Source: CAKUFA01 sp963646285
Lineage (GTDB): Bacteria; Bacillota; Clostridia; Christensenellales; Aristaeellaceae
DNA: 57,484 nucleotides
Assembly: GCA_963646285.1 (NCBI GenBank)
Contig: CAVIWF010000012.1
Span: 1 to 57,484 of the forward strand
Direction: 5' to 3'
This document shows, one piece after another, positions 1-9,730 of the stretch. The translations under genes and the position numbers were made by a program. The notes beneath the pieces were generated by a model that saw only the letters and a list, made by a program, of their open reading frames with translations, was not told where the DNA came from and made no database searches. Position 1 is the first letter of the stretch. The number at the start of each line of letters is the position of its first letter.

Positions 1-5
1 TATAG

Positions 6-47
6 CAACAAAGTCCCGCCATGCGTCAGAAAGGCGAGACTTTGTTG
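6..47. other. Long hairpin at window start
   Basis: A perfect 10-base inverted repeat (6-15 with 38-47, arms CAACAAAGTC and GACTTTGTTG) is extended inside by a GCC/GGC pairing. It lies just before the terminator at 57-83 and probably belongs to the 3' end or trailer of a gene left of the window. There is no T-run directly after it, so it is not a terminator by itself. Confidence 0.5.
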
Positions 48-56
48 ATGGGCTGG

Positions 57-95
57 GAGGAGACGGCGTTCAGCCGTCTCCTCTTTGCTTATTTT
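57..95 (+). terminator. Intrinsic terminator of the upstream gene
   Basis: An 11-base perfect stem (57-67 GAGGAGACGGC with 73-83) with loop GTTCA is followed by a T-rich tract (TTTGCTTATTTT). It ends transcription of a plus-strand gene that lies left of the window and insulates glnS. Confidence 0.85.
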
Positions 96-125
96 CCAAT
101 CCTGTGAATTCCGGCAAATCCGTGC

Positions 126-154
126 TTGCGTTTGATGGGAAATAACAGTATAAT
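126..154 (+). promoter_or_regulatory. Promoter of the glnS operon
   Basis: TTGCGT (126-131), a 17-base spacer and a perfect TATAAT (149-154). It lies after the terminator at 57-83 and about 50 bases before the glnS start. No T-box sequence is visible in the leader. Confidence 0.65.
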
Positions 155-207
155 GAAAAAATGCCGAAGAGGCTCCACTAGTATGGGAGAAGGAGGATCT
201 GTTTTTC

Positions 208-1926
208 ATGGAAGAAACAACGACGCGCAGCAACTTTATCTGGGACGCCATCGAGCAGGACTTAAAGGAAGGCCGCTACACGCAGGTGCACACGCGCTTC
301 CCTCCGGAACCCAACGGATATATGCACATCGGTCACTGCAAAGCCCTGATTATGGACTTTTTGACGGCTGAAAAGTACGGCGGATTGTGCAACCTTCGCT
401 TTGATGATACCAACCCCGCCAAGGAAGACACGGAATACGTGGAAGCCATCAAGCGGGATATTAACTGGCTGGGCTTTACCTGGACAGGCGGCCTGTACTA
501 TGCTAGCGATTATTATGATCAGTGCTACGCCATTGCCGAGGACTGGATCAAGCGTGGCCTTGCCTATGTGGATGAGCAGAGCAAGGAAGAAATGCGAGTC
601 AATCGCGGCACCCTGACCGAGCCCGGCAAGAACAGCCCCTGGCGGGATCGGCCTGCGGAAGAAAGTCTGGATCTGTTCCGCCGCATGCGGGCAGGGGAGT
701 TTCCGGAAGGCAGCAAAATTCTGCGTATGAAGATTGACATGGCTTCCTCCAACATTGTCATGCGCGACCCGGCCATGTACCGCATCCTGTACAAGGAGCA
801 CTGGCGCACGGGCAATAAGTGGTGCATCTATCCCATGTACGACTTTGCCCATCCCATCAGTGACGCACTGGAAGGCATCAGCCATTCCCTGTGCTCCCTG
901 GAGTTTGAAATTCACCGCCCCCTGTATGACTGGGTGGTGGAGCACAGCCAGAACATGCTGCCTGCCAAGCCCCGGCAGATTGAGTTTGCTCGCCTGAACA
1001 TTACCCAGACCATCATGAGCAAGCGGTATCTGCGGCAGCTGGTGGAGGGGGGCTATGTGAGCGGCTGGGATGATCCCCGGATGCCCACCCTGTCCGGCAT
1101 GCGCCGCCGTGGCTACACCGGCACCGCTATTCGGGACTTTGTGGATCGCATCGGCATGAGCAAGGCAGACTCCACCGTGGACTTTGCCTTGCTGGAAAGC
1201 TGCGTCCGGGATGACCTGGGCGACAAGTCCCCCCGTGCCATGGCAGTGCTGAAGCCCCTGAAGGTGGTGCTGACCAACTGGCCGGAGGATCGTGTGGATA
1301 CCCTGACCATGGAGAATCACCCGGATCACCCGGAAATGGGCAGCCATACCGTGCACTTCGGCAGAGAACTGTACATTGAGCAGGATGACTTTATGGAAGT
1401 GCCTGCAAAGAAGTTCCAGCGCATGTATCCCGGCTTTGAAGTGCGGCTGAAGGGCGCCTATATTGTCCGCTGCGATGCATGTGTAAAGGATGCAGAAGGA
1501 CAGATTGTCGAGGTGCATTGCACCGTGGATATGGACTCCGCCTCCGGCACCGCCGGTGCAGATCGGAAGATCAAGGGCAAGGTGCTCCACTGGGTTAGTG
1601 CCGTGGATGCAGTGCCCTTTGAAGCCCGGCTGTATGATCCCCTGCTGAATGCTTTGGAAGACTTGGAAGAAGAGCCTGAAGCCGAGACCGAAGGGGAAAC
1701 GGCGGCACCTGTGAACAAGAAGGACTTCATCAGCCGCCTGAATCCCAACAGTCTGGTGGTGCTCCACGGCGTGGCCGAGCCTGCCGTGCGGGACTGCGAA
1801 ACCGGCACCACCTTCCAGTTCCTGCGTACCGGATACTTCTGCAAGGATCCGGACTCTACGCCGGACATGCCTGTGTATAACCGGACCGTAGGCCTTCGGG
1901 ATACCTACGCCAAGCAGGCAAAGTAA
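208..1926 (+). CDS. glnS: Glutaminyl-tRNA synthetase
   Basis: Charges tRNA-Gln with glutamine in the cytoplasm. The 572-residue product has the class I signature as PPEPNGYMHIGH near residue 32 (HIGH box) and the second motif as TIMSKRYL (KMSKS variant), which together mark GlnRS and not GluRS. Length is close to the bacterial family norm. An acidic stretch (LEDLEEEPEAETEGE) interrupts the C-terminal anticodon-binding part. The ATG is preceded by AAGGAGGA at 190-197, with about 10 bases spacing, and by a promoter at 126-154. It heads a run of plus-strand genes with gltX next. Many Firmicutes lack GlnRS and use GatCAB amidation, so its presence beside gltX suggests direct glutamine charging here, which is an inference. 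Confidence 0.96.
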   Translation: MEETTTRSNFIWDAIEQDLKEGRYTQVHTRFPPEPNGYMHIGHCKALIMDFLTAEKYGGLCNLRFDDTNPAKEDTEYVEAIKRDINWLGFTWTGGLYYASDYYDQCYAIAEDWIKRGLAYVDEQSKEEMRVNRGTLTEPGKNSPWRDRPAEESLDLFRRMRAGEFPEGSKILRMKIDMASSNIVMRDPAMYRILYKEHWRTGNKWCIYPMYDFAHPISDALEGISHSLCSLEFEIHRPLYDWVVEHSQNMLPAKPRQIEFARLNITQTIMSKRYLRQLVEGGYVSGWDDPRMPTLSGMRRRGYTGTAIRDFVDRIGMSKADSTVDFALLESCVRDDLGDKSPRAMAVLKPLKVVLTNWPEDRVDTLTMENHPDHPEMGSHTVHFGRELYIEQDDFMEVPAKKFQRMYPGFEVRLKGAYIVRCDACVKDAEGQIVEVHCTVDMDSASGTAGADRKIKGKVLHWVSAVDAVPFEARLYDPLLNALEDLEEEPEAETEGETAAPVNKKDFISRLNPNSLVVLHGVAEPAVRDCETGTTFQFLRTGYFCKDPDSTPDMPVYNRTVGLRDTYAKQAK

Positions 1927-1935
1927 CACCTTTTT

Positions 1936-1970
1936 CATGCTCCGACCGGCTGCTGATCGGTCGGAGCATG
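1936..1970 (+). other. Perfect 13-base hairpin between glnS and gltX
   Basis: CATGCTCCGACCG (1936-1948) pairs perfectly with 1958-1970 around a 9-base loop. A T5 run lies before the stem and none after it, on either strand, so it does not look like an intrinsic terminator. It sits in the 79-base gap before gltX and could affect mRNA processing or stability; function unknown. Confidence 0.6.
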
Positions 1971-2005
1971 CTGTGCATCAAAGAAGCTGCCATGGAGGAA
2001 AGAAA

Positions 2006-3454
2006 ATGGAAGTCAGAACTCGATTTGCCCCCAGCCCCACGGGCTTTATGCACCTGGGCGGACTGCGGACTGCCCTGTATAATTATCTCTTCGCCCGGAA
2101 AATGGGCGGTAAGTTCATCCTCCGCATTGAGGATACGGATCAGGAACGCTTTGTGGAAGGCGCAACTGAAGTCATTTATGAAACCCTGAAGGGCTGCGGC
2201 ATGAACTGGGACGAAGGCCCCGACGTAGGCGGCCCCTGCGGTCCCTATATCCAGTCCGAGCGGAAGTCCCTGTACCTGCCCTATGCCCAGCAGCTGGTGG
2301 CATCCGGCCACGCCTATTACTGCTTCTGTACCAAGGAAGAGCTGGATGAACGCCGCACCGAGGCTGAAAAGCGGGGGGAAGTGTTCAAGTACGACAAGCA
2401 CTGCCTGCACATGAGCAAGGAAGAAATTCAGGCAAAGCTGGATGCAGGAGTCCCCTATGTGATTCGCCAGAATGCGCCTACGGAAGGGGAAACCAGCTAC
2501 GACGATCTGGTTTTCGGTCACATGACTTTCCCCAATGACACCTTGGACGACATGGTGCTTATCAAGCAGGACGGCATGCCCACCTACAACTTTGCCAACG
2601 TGATTGATGACCACCTGATGGGCATTACCCACGTGATGCGGGGCATGGAGTACCTGTCTTCCACCCCCAAGTACAACCTGCTGTACGAGGCCTTTGGCTG
2701 GGATGTGCCCCAGTACATTCACCTGCCTACCGTGATGCGGGATGCCCATCATAAGCTGAGCAAGCGGGATGGAGACGCCTACTATTCCGACTTTGTGGAG
2801 AAGGGCTACCTGACCGAGGCACTGATCAACTATCTGGTGCTGGTGGGCTGGAATCCCGGAGACGATCGGGAATTCTTCACCATGGATGAGCTGGTGGAGG
2901 TGTTCGACGTTCATCGGCTGAATAAGGCACCCGGCATCTTCGACATTGACAAGCTGACCTGGTTCAATGCGGAGTATATTCGCCGCCTGTCTCCTGAAAA
3001 GTATCTGGAATTGGTCACGCCCTGGTTTGACAAGGTGCTGGCTGGCAAGAACATTGACTATAAGCGGCTGGCAGAGCTGATGCAGACCCGTACGGAAGTG
3101 TTCAACCGGGTGCCGGACATGGTGAAGTTCCTGGGCGAGCTGCCGGACTACGATGTGGCCATTTATACCAACAAGAAGAGCAAGACCGATCCGGAAGTTT
3201 CCCGGAAGGCACTGACGCTGCTGCGCCCTGTGCTGGAAAAGGTGGAGTGGACGGAGCCTGCCATTCACGATGCACTGATGGCTGCCATTGCGGAAGCCGG
3301 CATGAAGAACGCCGCTGCCCTGTGGCCGCTGCGGATTGCCATTTCCGGTCAGGCTTCCACCCCCGGCGGTGCCATTGAAATTGCCTGGCTGCTGGGACGG
3401 GAAGAAACCCTTCGCCGCATTGACGACGGCCTGAAGCGGCTGGAAAACGCATAA
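2006..3454 (+). CDS. gltX: Glutamyl-tRNA synthetase
   Basis: Charges tRNA-Glu with glutamate. The N-terminus RFAPSPTGFMHLGG holds the HIGH-type motif and HKLSKRDGD is the KMSKS equivalent. At 482 residues it has the standard bacterial discriminating or non-discriminating GluRS length. The start at 2006 is chosen because GGAGGA (1994-1999) lies 6 bases before it and the conserved MEVRTRFAPSPTG begins there; an in-frame ATG at 1937 falls within the intergenic hairpin. It follows glnS by 79 bases and is likely co-transcribed with it and the genes downstream. Whether it also makes Glu-tRNA-Gln cannot be decided from sequence alone, but glnS next door makes this less necessary. Confidence 0.96.
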   Translation: MEVRTRFAPSPTGFMHLGGLRTALYNYLFARKMGGKFILRIEDTDQERFVEGATEVIYETLKGCGMNWDEGPDVGGPCGPYIQSERKSLYLPYAQQLVASGHAYYCFCTKEELDERRTEAEKRGEVFKYDKHCLHMSKEEIQAKLDAGVPYVIRQNAPTEGETSYDDLVFGHMTFPNDTLDDMVLIKQDGMPTYNFANVIDDHLMGITHVMRGMEYLSSTPKYNLLYEAFGWDVPQYIHLPTVMRDAHHKLSKRDGDAYYSDFVEKGYLTEALINYLVLVGWNPGDDREFFTMDELVEVFDVHRLNKAPGIFDIDKLTWFNAEYIRRLSPEKYLELVTPWFDKVLAGKNIDYKRLAELMQTRTEVFNRVPDMVKFLGELPDYDVAIYTNKKSKTDPEVSRKALTLLRPVLEKVEWTEPAIHDALMAAIAEAGMKNAAALWPLRIAISGQASTPGGAIEIAWLLGREETLRRIDDGLKRLENA

Positions 3455-3479
3455 TCATGTTTCTTCTTGAAAGGATCGG

Positions 3480-4016
3480 ATGAAGATGGTAAGAAATGAT
3501 GATCTTCGCCGGCAGAAGCCTGTGCTGTGGCTGACCCTGACGGCACTGTTCATGGCCATGGTCATTGTGCTGAGCATGAGCGTCATGAGCATCCCGGTGC
3601 CCGGCGGACACCTGTACTTCAATGATGCGGTCATTGGCACTGCGTCTCTGCTGATGGATCCCCTGTCCGCCTTTCTGGCCTGCGGCGTAGGAGCCTTCTT
3701 GGGGGATGCCCTCTTCTATCCTGCGCCCATGTTCGTCAGCCTTGTGACCCATGGCTTGCAGGCGGTGGCCGTCTCCCTGCTGTTTGCCAAATTGAAGTGG
3801 AAGAAGCCGGTATCGGCGGCTGTTGCCCTGCTGGTGGGTGCTGTGATCATGGTGGCTGGGTACACCATTGGCCGTGCCTTTGTGTACAGCACCCCGGAAA
3901 CGGCTCTGGTGAAGCTTCCCTTCCAGTGCCTGCAGGCAGTGGTGGGGGCTGTGATTGCCTGGGTGCTGTGCATTCCTCTGGGGCTGGAAAAGCAGTTCCA
4001 CCATGTGACTCGTTAA
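3480..4016 (+). CDS. ECF transporter S component (first of two)
   Basis: A 178-residue hydrophobic protein with about six predicted membrane spans. Its pattern (small residues, GHLYFNDAVIG, LMDPLSAFLACGVGAFLGD) is typical of substrate-binding S subunits of energy-coupling-factor vitamin importers. The family binds one vitamin or metal with high affinity and works with a shared EcfA-A'-T module; no such module lies in the window, so it would be a group II S subunit. Ligand not recognisable. GAAAGGA at 3469-3475 precedes two possible starts, ATG 3480 and ATG 3486; the first is given. It follows gltX by 25 bases and precedes a second S component. Confidence 0.8.
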   Translation: MKMVRNDDLRRQKPVLWLTLTALFMAMVIVLSMSVMSIPVPGGHLYFNDAVIGTASLLMDPLSAFLACGVGAFLGDALFYPAPMFVSLVTHGLQAVAVSLLFAKLKWKKPVSAAVALLVGAVIMVAGYTIGRAFVYSTPETALVKLPFQCLQAVVGAVIAWVLCIPLGLEKQFHHVTR

Positions 4017-4029
4017 GGAGGTTATCCCC

Positions 4030-4509
4030 ATGCGTGATGCAAAGGTGAAGAAGCTGACCATTGTCGGTGTCATGGCAGCCATGATTTGCGTGCTGACGAT
4101 TTTCCCCCACATTCCCCTGGGCTCGGGATACATTCACCTGGGGGATGGACTGATTCTGCTGGCGGTTATGCTGCTGGGCCCCTTGGGAATTCCTGCGGCG
4201 GCGGTGGGCAGCATGCTGGCTGATCTGCTGGTGTACCCGGTGTACGCCCCTGTCACCCTTGTGGTGAAGGGACTGATGGCTGCTGCTGCCTGGCTGATCT
4301 ACCGGAAGGATGACCGGCGGCGTACGGTGCTGGCCTTTATTGCAGCGGAAGCCGTGATGGTGCTGGGCTACTTTGTGTATGAGTGGATTGCCGTGCCCGA
4401 GTTCGCCCTTGCGGATATTCCCGGCAATCTGATTCAGGCTGTGGCAGGTGTGTGTGTAGGCTTGGTGTTGACGGCTGTTGTTCCCAGGCTGGAAAGCTTG
4501 ACGAAATAA
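4030..4509 (+). CDS. ECF transporter S component (second of two)
   Basis: A 159-residue membrane protein, again with about five to six spans and the S-component layout (GSGYIHLGDGLILLAVMLLG, PLGIPAAAVGSMLADLL). It has an almost perfect ribosome site (TAAGGAGGT, 4014-4022) overlapping the stop of the first S component, so the two are translationally close. Relatedness to the first gene suggests an old duplication or two subunits for related ligands; the ligands are unknown. As with its neighbour, the energising EcfA/EcfT proteins must be elsewhere in the genome. Confidence 0.8.
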   Translation: MRDAKVKKLTIVGVMAAMICVLTIFPHIPLGSGYIHLGDGLILLAVMLLGPLGIPAAAVGSMLADLLVYPVYAPVTLVVKGLMAAAAWLIYRKDDRRRTVLAFIAAEAVMVLGYFVYEWIAVPEFALADIPGNLIQAVAGVCVGLVLTAVVPRLESLTK

Positions 4510-4525
4510 GAAAGAGGTGTGCGGC

Positions 4526-4924
4526 ATGAAAAAGTTTTTTGAAGAATTCAAAAAGTTTGCGCTTCGTGGCAATGTGATGGACATGGCTGTCGGCGTCATT
4601 GTCGGCGGTGCTTTCTCCAACATTGTAACGTCCCTGACAGATAACTTCATTAACCCCCTGCTGAATGTCATCATGGGATCGGCTGCCTACACCTGGGAGG
4701 ATGTGGGCACCTTTGCTTCCGCCTTCCTGGCGGCGGTGGTGAACTTCATCATCATGGCCTTCATCCTCTTCTGCCTGATGCGGGGCATTAACAAGCTGCT
4801 GTCCCTGGGCAAAAAGAAGGAAGAGCCTGCCGCTCCCACCACCAAGAAGTGCCCCTTCTGCAAAACCGATATTGCCATTGATGCAACCCGGTGCCCCCAT
4901 TGCACCAGTCAGCTGGATCAATAA
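4526..4924 (+). CDS. mscL: Large-conductance mechanosensitive channel with zinc-ribbon tail
   Basis: MscL opens under membrane tension to release solutes in osmotic downshock. The 132-residue product starts MKKFFEEFKKFALRGNV, followed by TM1 (MDMAVGVIVGGAFSNIV) and TM2 (about residues 66-86), all typical. Beyond the usual end it carries a C-terminal zinc ribbon with cysteines at 109, 112, 123 and 126 (CPFC and CPHC). The ATG at 4526 is preferred over GTG 4517, which lies in the ribosome site AAAGAGGTG (4511-4519). It is last in the plus-strand run and is followed by a strong hairpin terminator at 4949-4986. Confidence 0.95.
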   Translation: MKKFFEEFKKFALRGNVMDMAVGVIVGGAFSNIVTSLTDNFINPLLNVIMGSAAYTWEDVGTFASAFLAAVVNFIIMAFILFCLMRGINKLLSLGKKKEEPAAPTTKKCPFCKTDIAIDATRCPHCTSQLDQ

Positions 4925-4948
4925 GCAGTCCGATTTGTCAATTGCATT

Positions 4949-4986
4949 AAAAAGGCGTTGCCGTTCAAAATGCGGCAGCGCCTTTT
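4949..4986 (+). terminator. Intrinsic terminator after mscL
   Basis: Stem 4950-4963 with 4973-4986 (AAAAGGCGTTGCCG and partner, one G-T wobble), 9-base loop, with A5 before and T4 after, so it can act in both directions between mscL and the convergent clpB. Confidence 0.85.
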
Positions 4987-5024
4987 ACGATGCTTCGATG
5001 CTTGCACCCTGCGGGATGCAAAGC

Positions 5025-5052
5025 GGGGCAGGACGGTATTGTGCCCTGCCCC
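5025..5052 (-). terminator. Probable terminator after clpB
   Basis: GGGGCAGG (5025-5032) pairs with 5045-5052 around a 12-base loop. It lies just after the clpB stop on the minus strand. The following tract has few T residues, so it is a weak intrinsic terminator; the hairpin at 4949-4986 may be the main stop. Confidence 0.5.
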
Positions 5053-5061
5053 TTGAATGGT

Positions 5062-7659
<2,598 letters not shown>

Positions 7660-7709
7660 GGTTCATGCCTCCTTTGGCATAGACTGAGAAGATCAAGGAA
7701 GCATCAATC

Positions 7710-7726
7710 TTTGACTTTCTTTGACC
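7710..7726 (-). promoter_or_regulatory. CtsR operator of clpB
   Basis: On the minus strand this reads GGTCAAA-GAA-AGTCAAA, a direct heptanucleotide repeat with 3-base spacing that fits the CtsR consensus (A/G)GTCAAANAN(A/G)GTCAAA at all fixed positions. It starts about 10 bases after the -10 box of the promoter at 7736-7763, so bound CtsR would block initiation of clpB transcription. Confidence 0.9.
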
Positions 7727-7735
7727 TTCAATAGT

Positions 7736-7763
7736 ATTCTACACCATTTCGGCCAATTGTCAA
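7736..7763 (-). promoter_or_regulatory. clpB promoter
   Basis: On the minus strand, a perfect TTGACA (7763-7758), 16-base spacer and TAGAAT (7741-7736). It overlaps no gene and drives clpB through the CtsR operator just downstream. Confidence 0.8.
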
Positions 7764-7816
7764 GGGGAAAGCAGAGATTTTTTCCCTTTTCTCCCTGCTG
7801 CCCTGCTGAATGTTGC

Positions 7817-7845
7817 TTTACAATCCTTTGGAAAATCAGTATAAT
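7817..7845 (+). promoter_or_regulatory. parAB operon promoter
   Basis: TTTACA (7817-7822), 17-base spacer and TATAAT (7840-7845). It lies 116 bases before the parA start and is divergent from the clpB promoter. The 300-base gap 7660-7960 is fully taken up by the two promoters, the CtsR box and the parA leader. Confidence 0.75.
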
Positions 7846-7854
7846 GATAAAAGC

Positions 7855-7945
7855 ACCCCTAGGGGGTCTTTTCGGCGACGAAAAGTTTCCCTGTATGGGT
7901 GAAATATCGCTTTGTTTTTGCCGCTGCATGCGGCTTTTAGACCCC
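7855..7945 (+). other. Structured leader of parAB
   Basis: The untranslated leader holds three short stems: ACCCC/GGGGT (7855-7859/7863-7867), a 7-base stem CTTTTCG/CGAAAAG closed by the GNRA loop GCGA (7868-7885), and GCCGC-TGCAT-GCGGC followed by TTTT (7920-7938). In addition GGGGTCT (7863-7869) can pair with AGACCCC (7939-7945), enclosing the third stem but competing with the first two. It does not match a riboswitch class I can name. Confidence 0.5.
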
Positions 7946-7960
7946 GGAAGTGAGGGCAAT

Positions 7961-8728
7961 ATGGCGAAAGTAATCGCAATTACCAACCAAAAGGGCGGCG
8001 TGGGCAAGACGACCACCGCCGTGAATCTGACAGCCATTCTGGCGGACATGGGTCAGCGGGTGCTGGTGGTGGACTTGGATCCTCAGGGCAATACCACCAG
8101 CGGCTTCGGCATGAAGGCAGGGGAAAACTGCGTGTATGAGGCGCTGCTGGGACGTGCACCCCTGAAGAGCTGTATCCGTCCCACCCAGGTGCCGGGACTG
8201 TCTCTGGCGCCGGTGGACATCCGCCTGGCCGGGGCGGAGCTGGAACTGGTGGATGTGCCTCAGCGGGAGTTTCGGCTGAAGTCTGAATTGGCCCAGGTGC
8301 AGCGGGACTATGATTTTATCTTCATCGACTGCCCCCCGTCCCTGAATCTGCTGACGCTGAATGCCATGGCAGCGGCTGATCGGGTGATCATCCCCATTCA
8401 GTGCGAGTATTATGCCCTGGAGGGCGTTACCAGCCTGATGAATACCATCAGCCGCATTAAAAAGACCATCAATCCCCGCATCGACATTGAAGGCGTGCTG
8501 CTCACCATGCTGGATGGGCGCACCAACCTGGGGCTGCAAGTGGTGGAGCAGGTGAAGAAGCACTTCAAGAAGAAGGTGTATGCCACCACCATTCCCCGCA
8601 GCGTCCGCCTGGGGGAGGCACCTTCCCACGGCGAGCCGATTCACATTTACGATCCCCGGTCTGCGGGAGCCGTGGCTTATCGGGCTTTGGCAGAGGAATT
8701 CCTGAAGGATAACGGCATCAAGGCATAA
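7961..8728 (+). CDS. parA: Chromosome partitioning ATPase ParA (Soj)
   Basis: A Walker-type DNA-binding ATPase which works with ParB on origin-near parS sites to segregate the chromosome and regulate DnaA. 255 residues. The deviant Walker A KGGVGKTT begins at residue 11 (ITNQKGGVGKTT), Walker A' is VLVVDLDPQGN and Walker B is FIFIDCPPSLN. The length without an N-terminal HTH marks the chromosomal Soj type. Upstream in-frame ATGs exist, but the conserved N-terminus MAKVIAITNQKGG fixes the start at 7961, with GTGAGGG before it. It is first in a plus-strand block, with parB 46 bases downstream. Confidence 0.96.
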   Translation: MAKVIAITNQKGGVGKTTTAVNLTAILADMGQRVLVVDLDPQGNTTSGFGMKAGENCVYEALLGRAPLKSCIRPTQVPGLSLAPVDIRLAGAELELVDVPQREFRLKSELAQVQRDYDFIFIDCPPSLNLLTLNAMAAADRVIIPIQCEYYALEGVTSLMNTISRIKKTINPRIDIEGVLLTMLDGRTNLGLQVVEQVKKHFKKKVYATTIPRSVRLGEAPSHGEPIHIYDPRSAGAVAYRALAEEFLKDNGIKA

Positions 8729-8774
8729 AAGCATGAACCGAGCAAGCATCGGGGAATAGGGAAGAGGAACGGGC

Positions 8775-9647
8775 ATGGCGAAAAAGAGTCACGGACTGGG
8801 GCGCGGATTGGACGTGCTTCTGCCTACGGATGAAGAGCTGGAAGCAGGGATGCAGCAGATCAGCATCGGGGATATTGATCCCAATACGGATCAGCCCCGG
8901 CGCAGCTTTGCGGATGAAAGCCTTGCACAGCTGGCACAGTCTATTCGGGATCAGGGTGTGCTGCAGCCGATCATTGTTACGCCTAAGACCGGAGGACGGT
9001 ACATCATTGTGGCTGGCGAGCGTCGCTGGCGTGCCAGCCGCATGGCCGGGCTGGACACCGTGCCCTGCATCGTCCGTGATTTGGACATTATCCAGCGGCA
9101 GGAGATTGCCTTGCTGGAAAACATGCAGCGGGAGGATTTGAATCCCCTTGAGGCTGCTGCAGGCATTCGGGCACTGATGCGCCAGTGCGGCTACACCCAG
9201 GAGGCAGTTGCCCAGCGGTTGAGCATGAGCCGCTCCAATGTGGCCAACCTGCTGCGGCTGCTGACCCTGCCCCAGGACGTGCAGGATCGCATCACAGCGG
9301 GGCAGCTTTCCGCCGGTCATGCCCGGGTGCTGGCAGGGTTGGATGCTCCTGATTTGCAGTCTGCCCTGGCCAAGGAAACGGTGGAAAAGGGTTATTCCGT
9401 TCGGCAGCTGGAAGAAATTGCAGCCCAGCACAAGGAAAGCCAGAACCCTGTGACCCCGGTGAAGCCTCGCAAGCCTCATCAAATGCCGGCGGAGTTGACC
9501 GAGCTGGAAGGCCGCATTCGTGAAACCATGGGCATTCGTGCCACCCTGACCGGCAATGCCAAGAAGGGACGCATTGTGCTCAGCTATTATTCTGCTGAGG
9601 AGCTGGAGCACTTGAACGACCTTCTCCTCCGTCTGGAAGAAATGTAA
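8775..9647 (+). CDS. parB: Chromosome partitioning protein ParB (Spo0J)
   Basis: Binds parS and spreads as a CTP-dependent clamp. 290 residues. It begins with the basic GLGRGLD motif common at ParB N-termini, has the CTP-binding ParB/Srx box GERRWRAS (near residue 82), ENMQREDLNPLEAA, then the HTH (VAQRLSMSRSNVANLLRLLTLP) and a C-terminal dimerisation domain. AAGAGGA at 8762-8768 precedes the ATG. It follows parA in the usual order. No sequence resembling the consensus parS palindrome was noticed in the window. Confidence 0.96.
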   Translation: MAKKSHGLGRGLDVLLPTDEELEAGMQQISIGDIDPNTDQPRRSFADESLAQLAQSIRDQGVLQPIIVTPKTGGRYIIVAGERRWRASRMAGLDTVPCIVRDLDIIQRQEIALLENMQREDLNPLEAAAGIRALMRQCGYTQEAVAQRLSMSRSNVANLLRLLTLPQDVQDRITAGQLSAGHARVLAGLDAPDLQSALAKETVEKGYSVRQLEEIAAQHKESQNPVTPVKPRKPHQMPAELTELEGRIRETMGIRATLTGNAKKGRIVLSYYSAEELEHLNDLLLRLEEM

Positions 9648-9730
9648 TCCTTGGGCGCCGTGCGCAATGCCGGCGCTCAAGCCTTGTTACGGCAGTGGTG
9701 CCAAACAATGATGGTAAAGGATGATGAACA

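Noticed and set aside
1..207. T-box riboswitch before glnS
   Set aside because: Hairpins are present, but the T-box sequence and specifier-stem arrangement are not, and the terminator lies before the promoter, so it belongs to the upstream gene.
262..1938. Long open frame opposite glnS
   Set aside because: Shadow of glnS produced by codon bias; no motif or ribosome site.
9651..9680. Terminator between parB and the sugar transferase gene
   Set aside because: A 10-base stem with one wobble exists, but no T-run follows, so it was not listed as a terminator.
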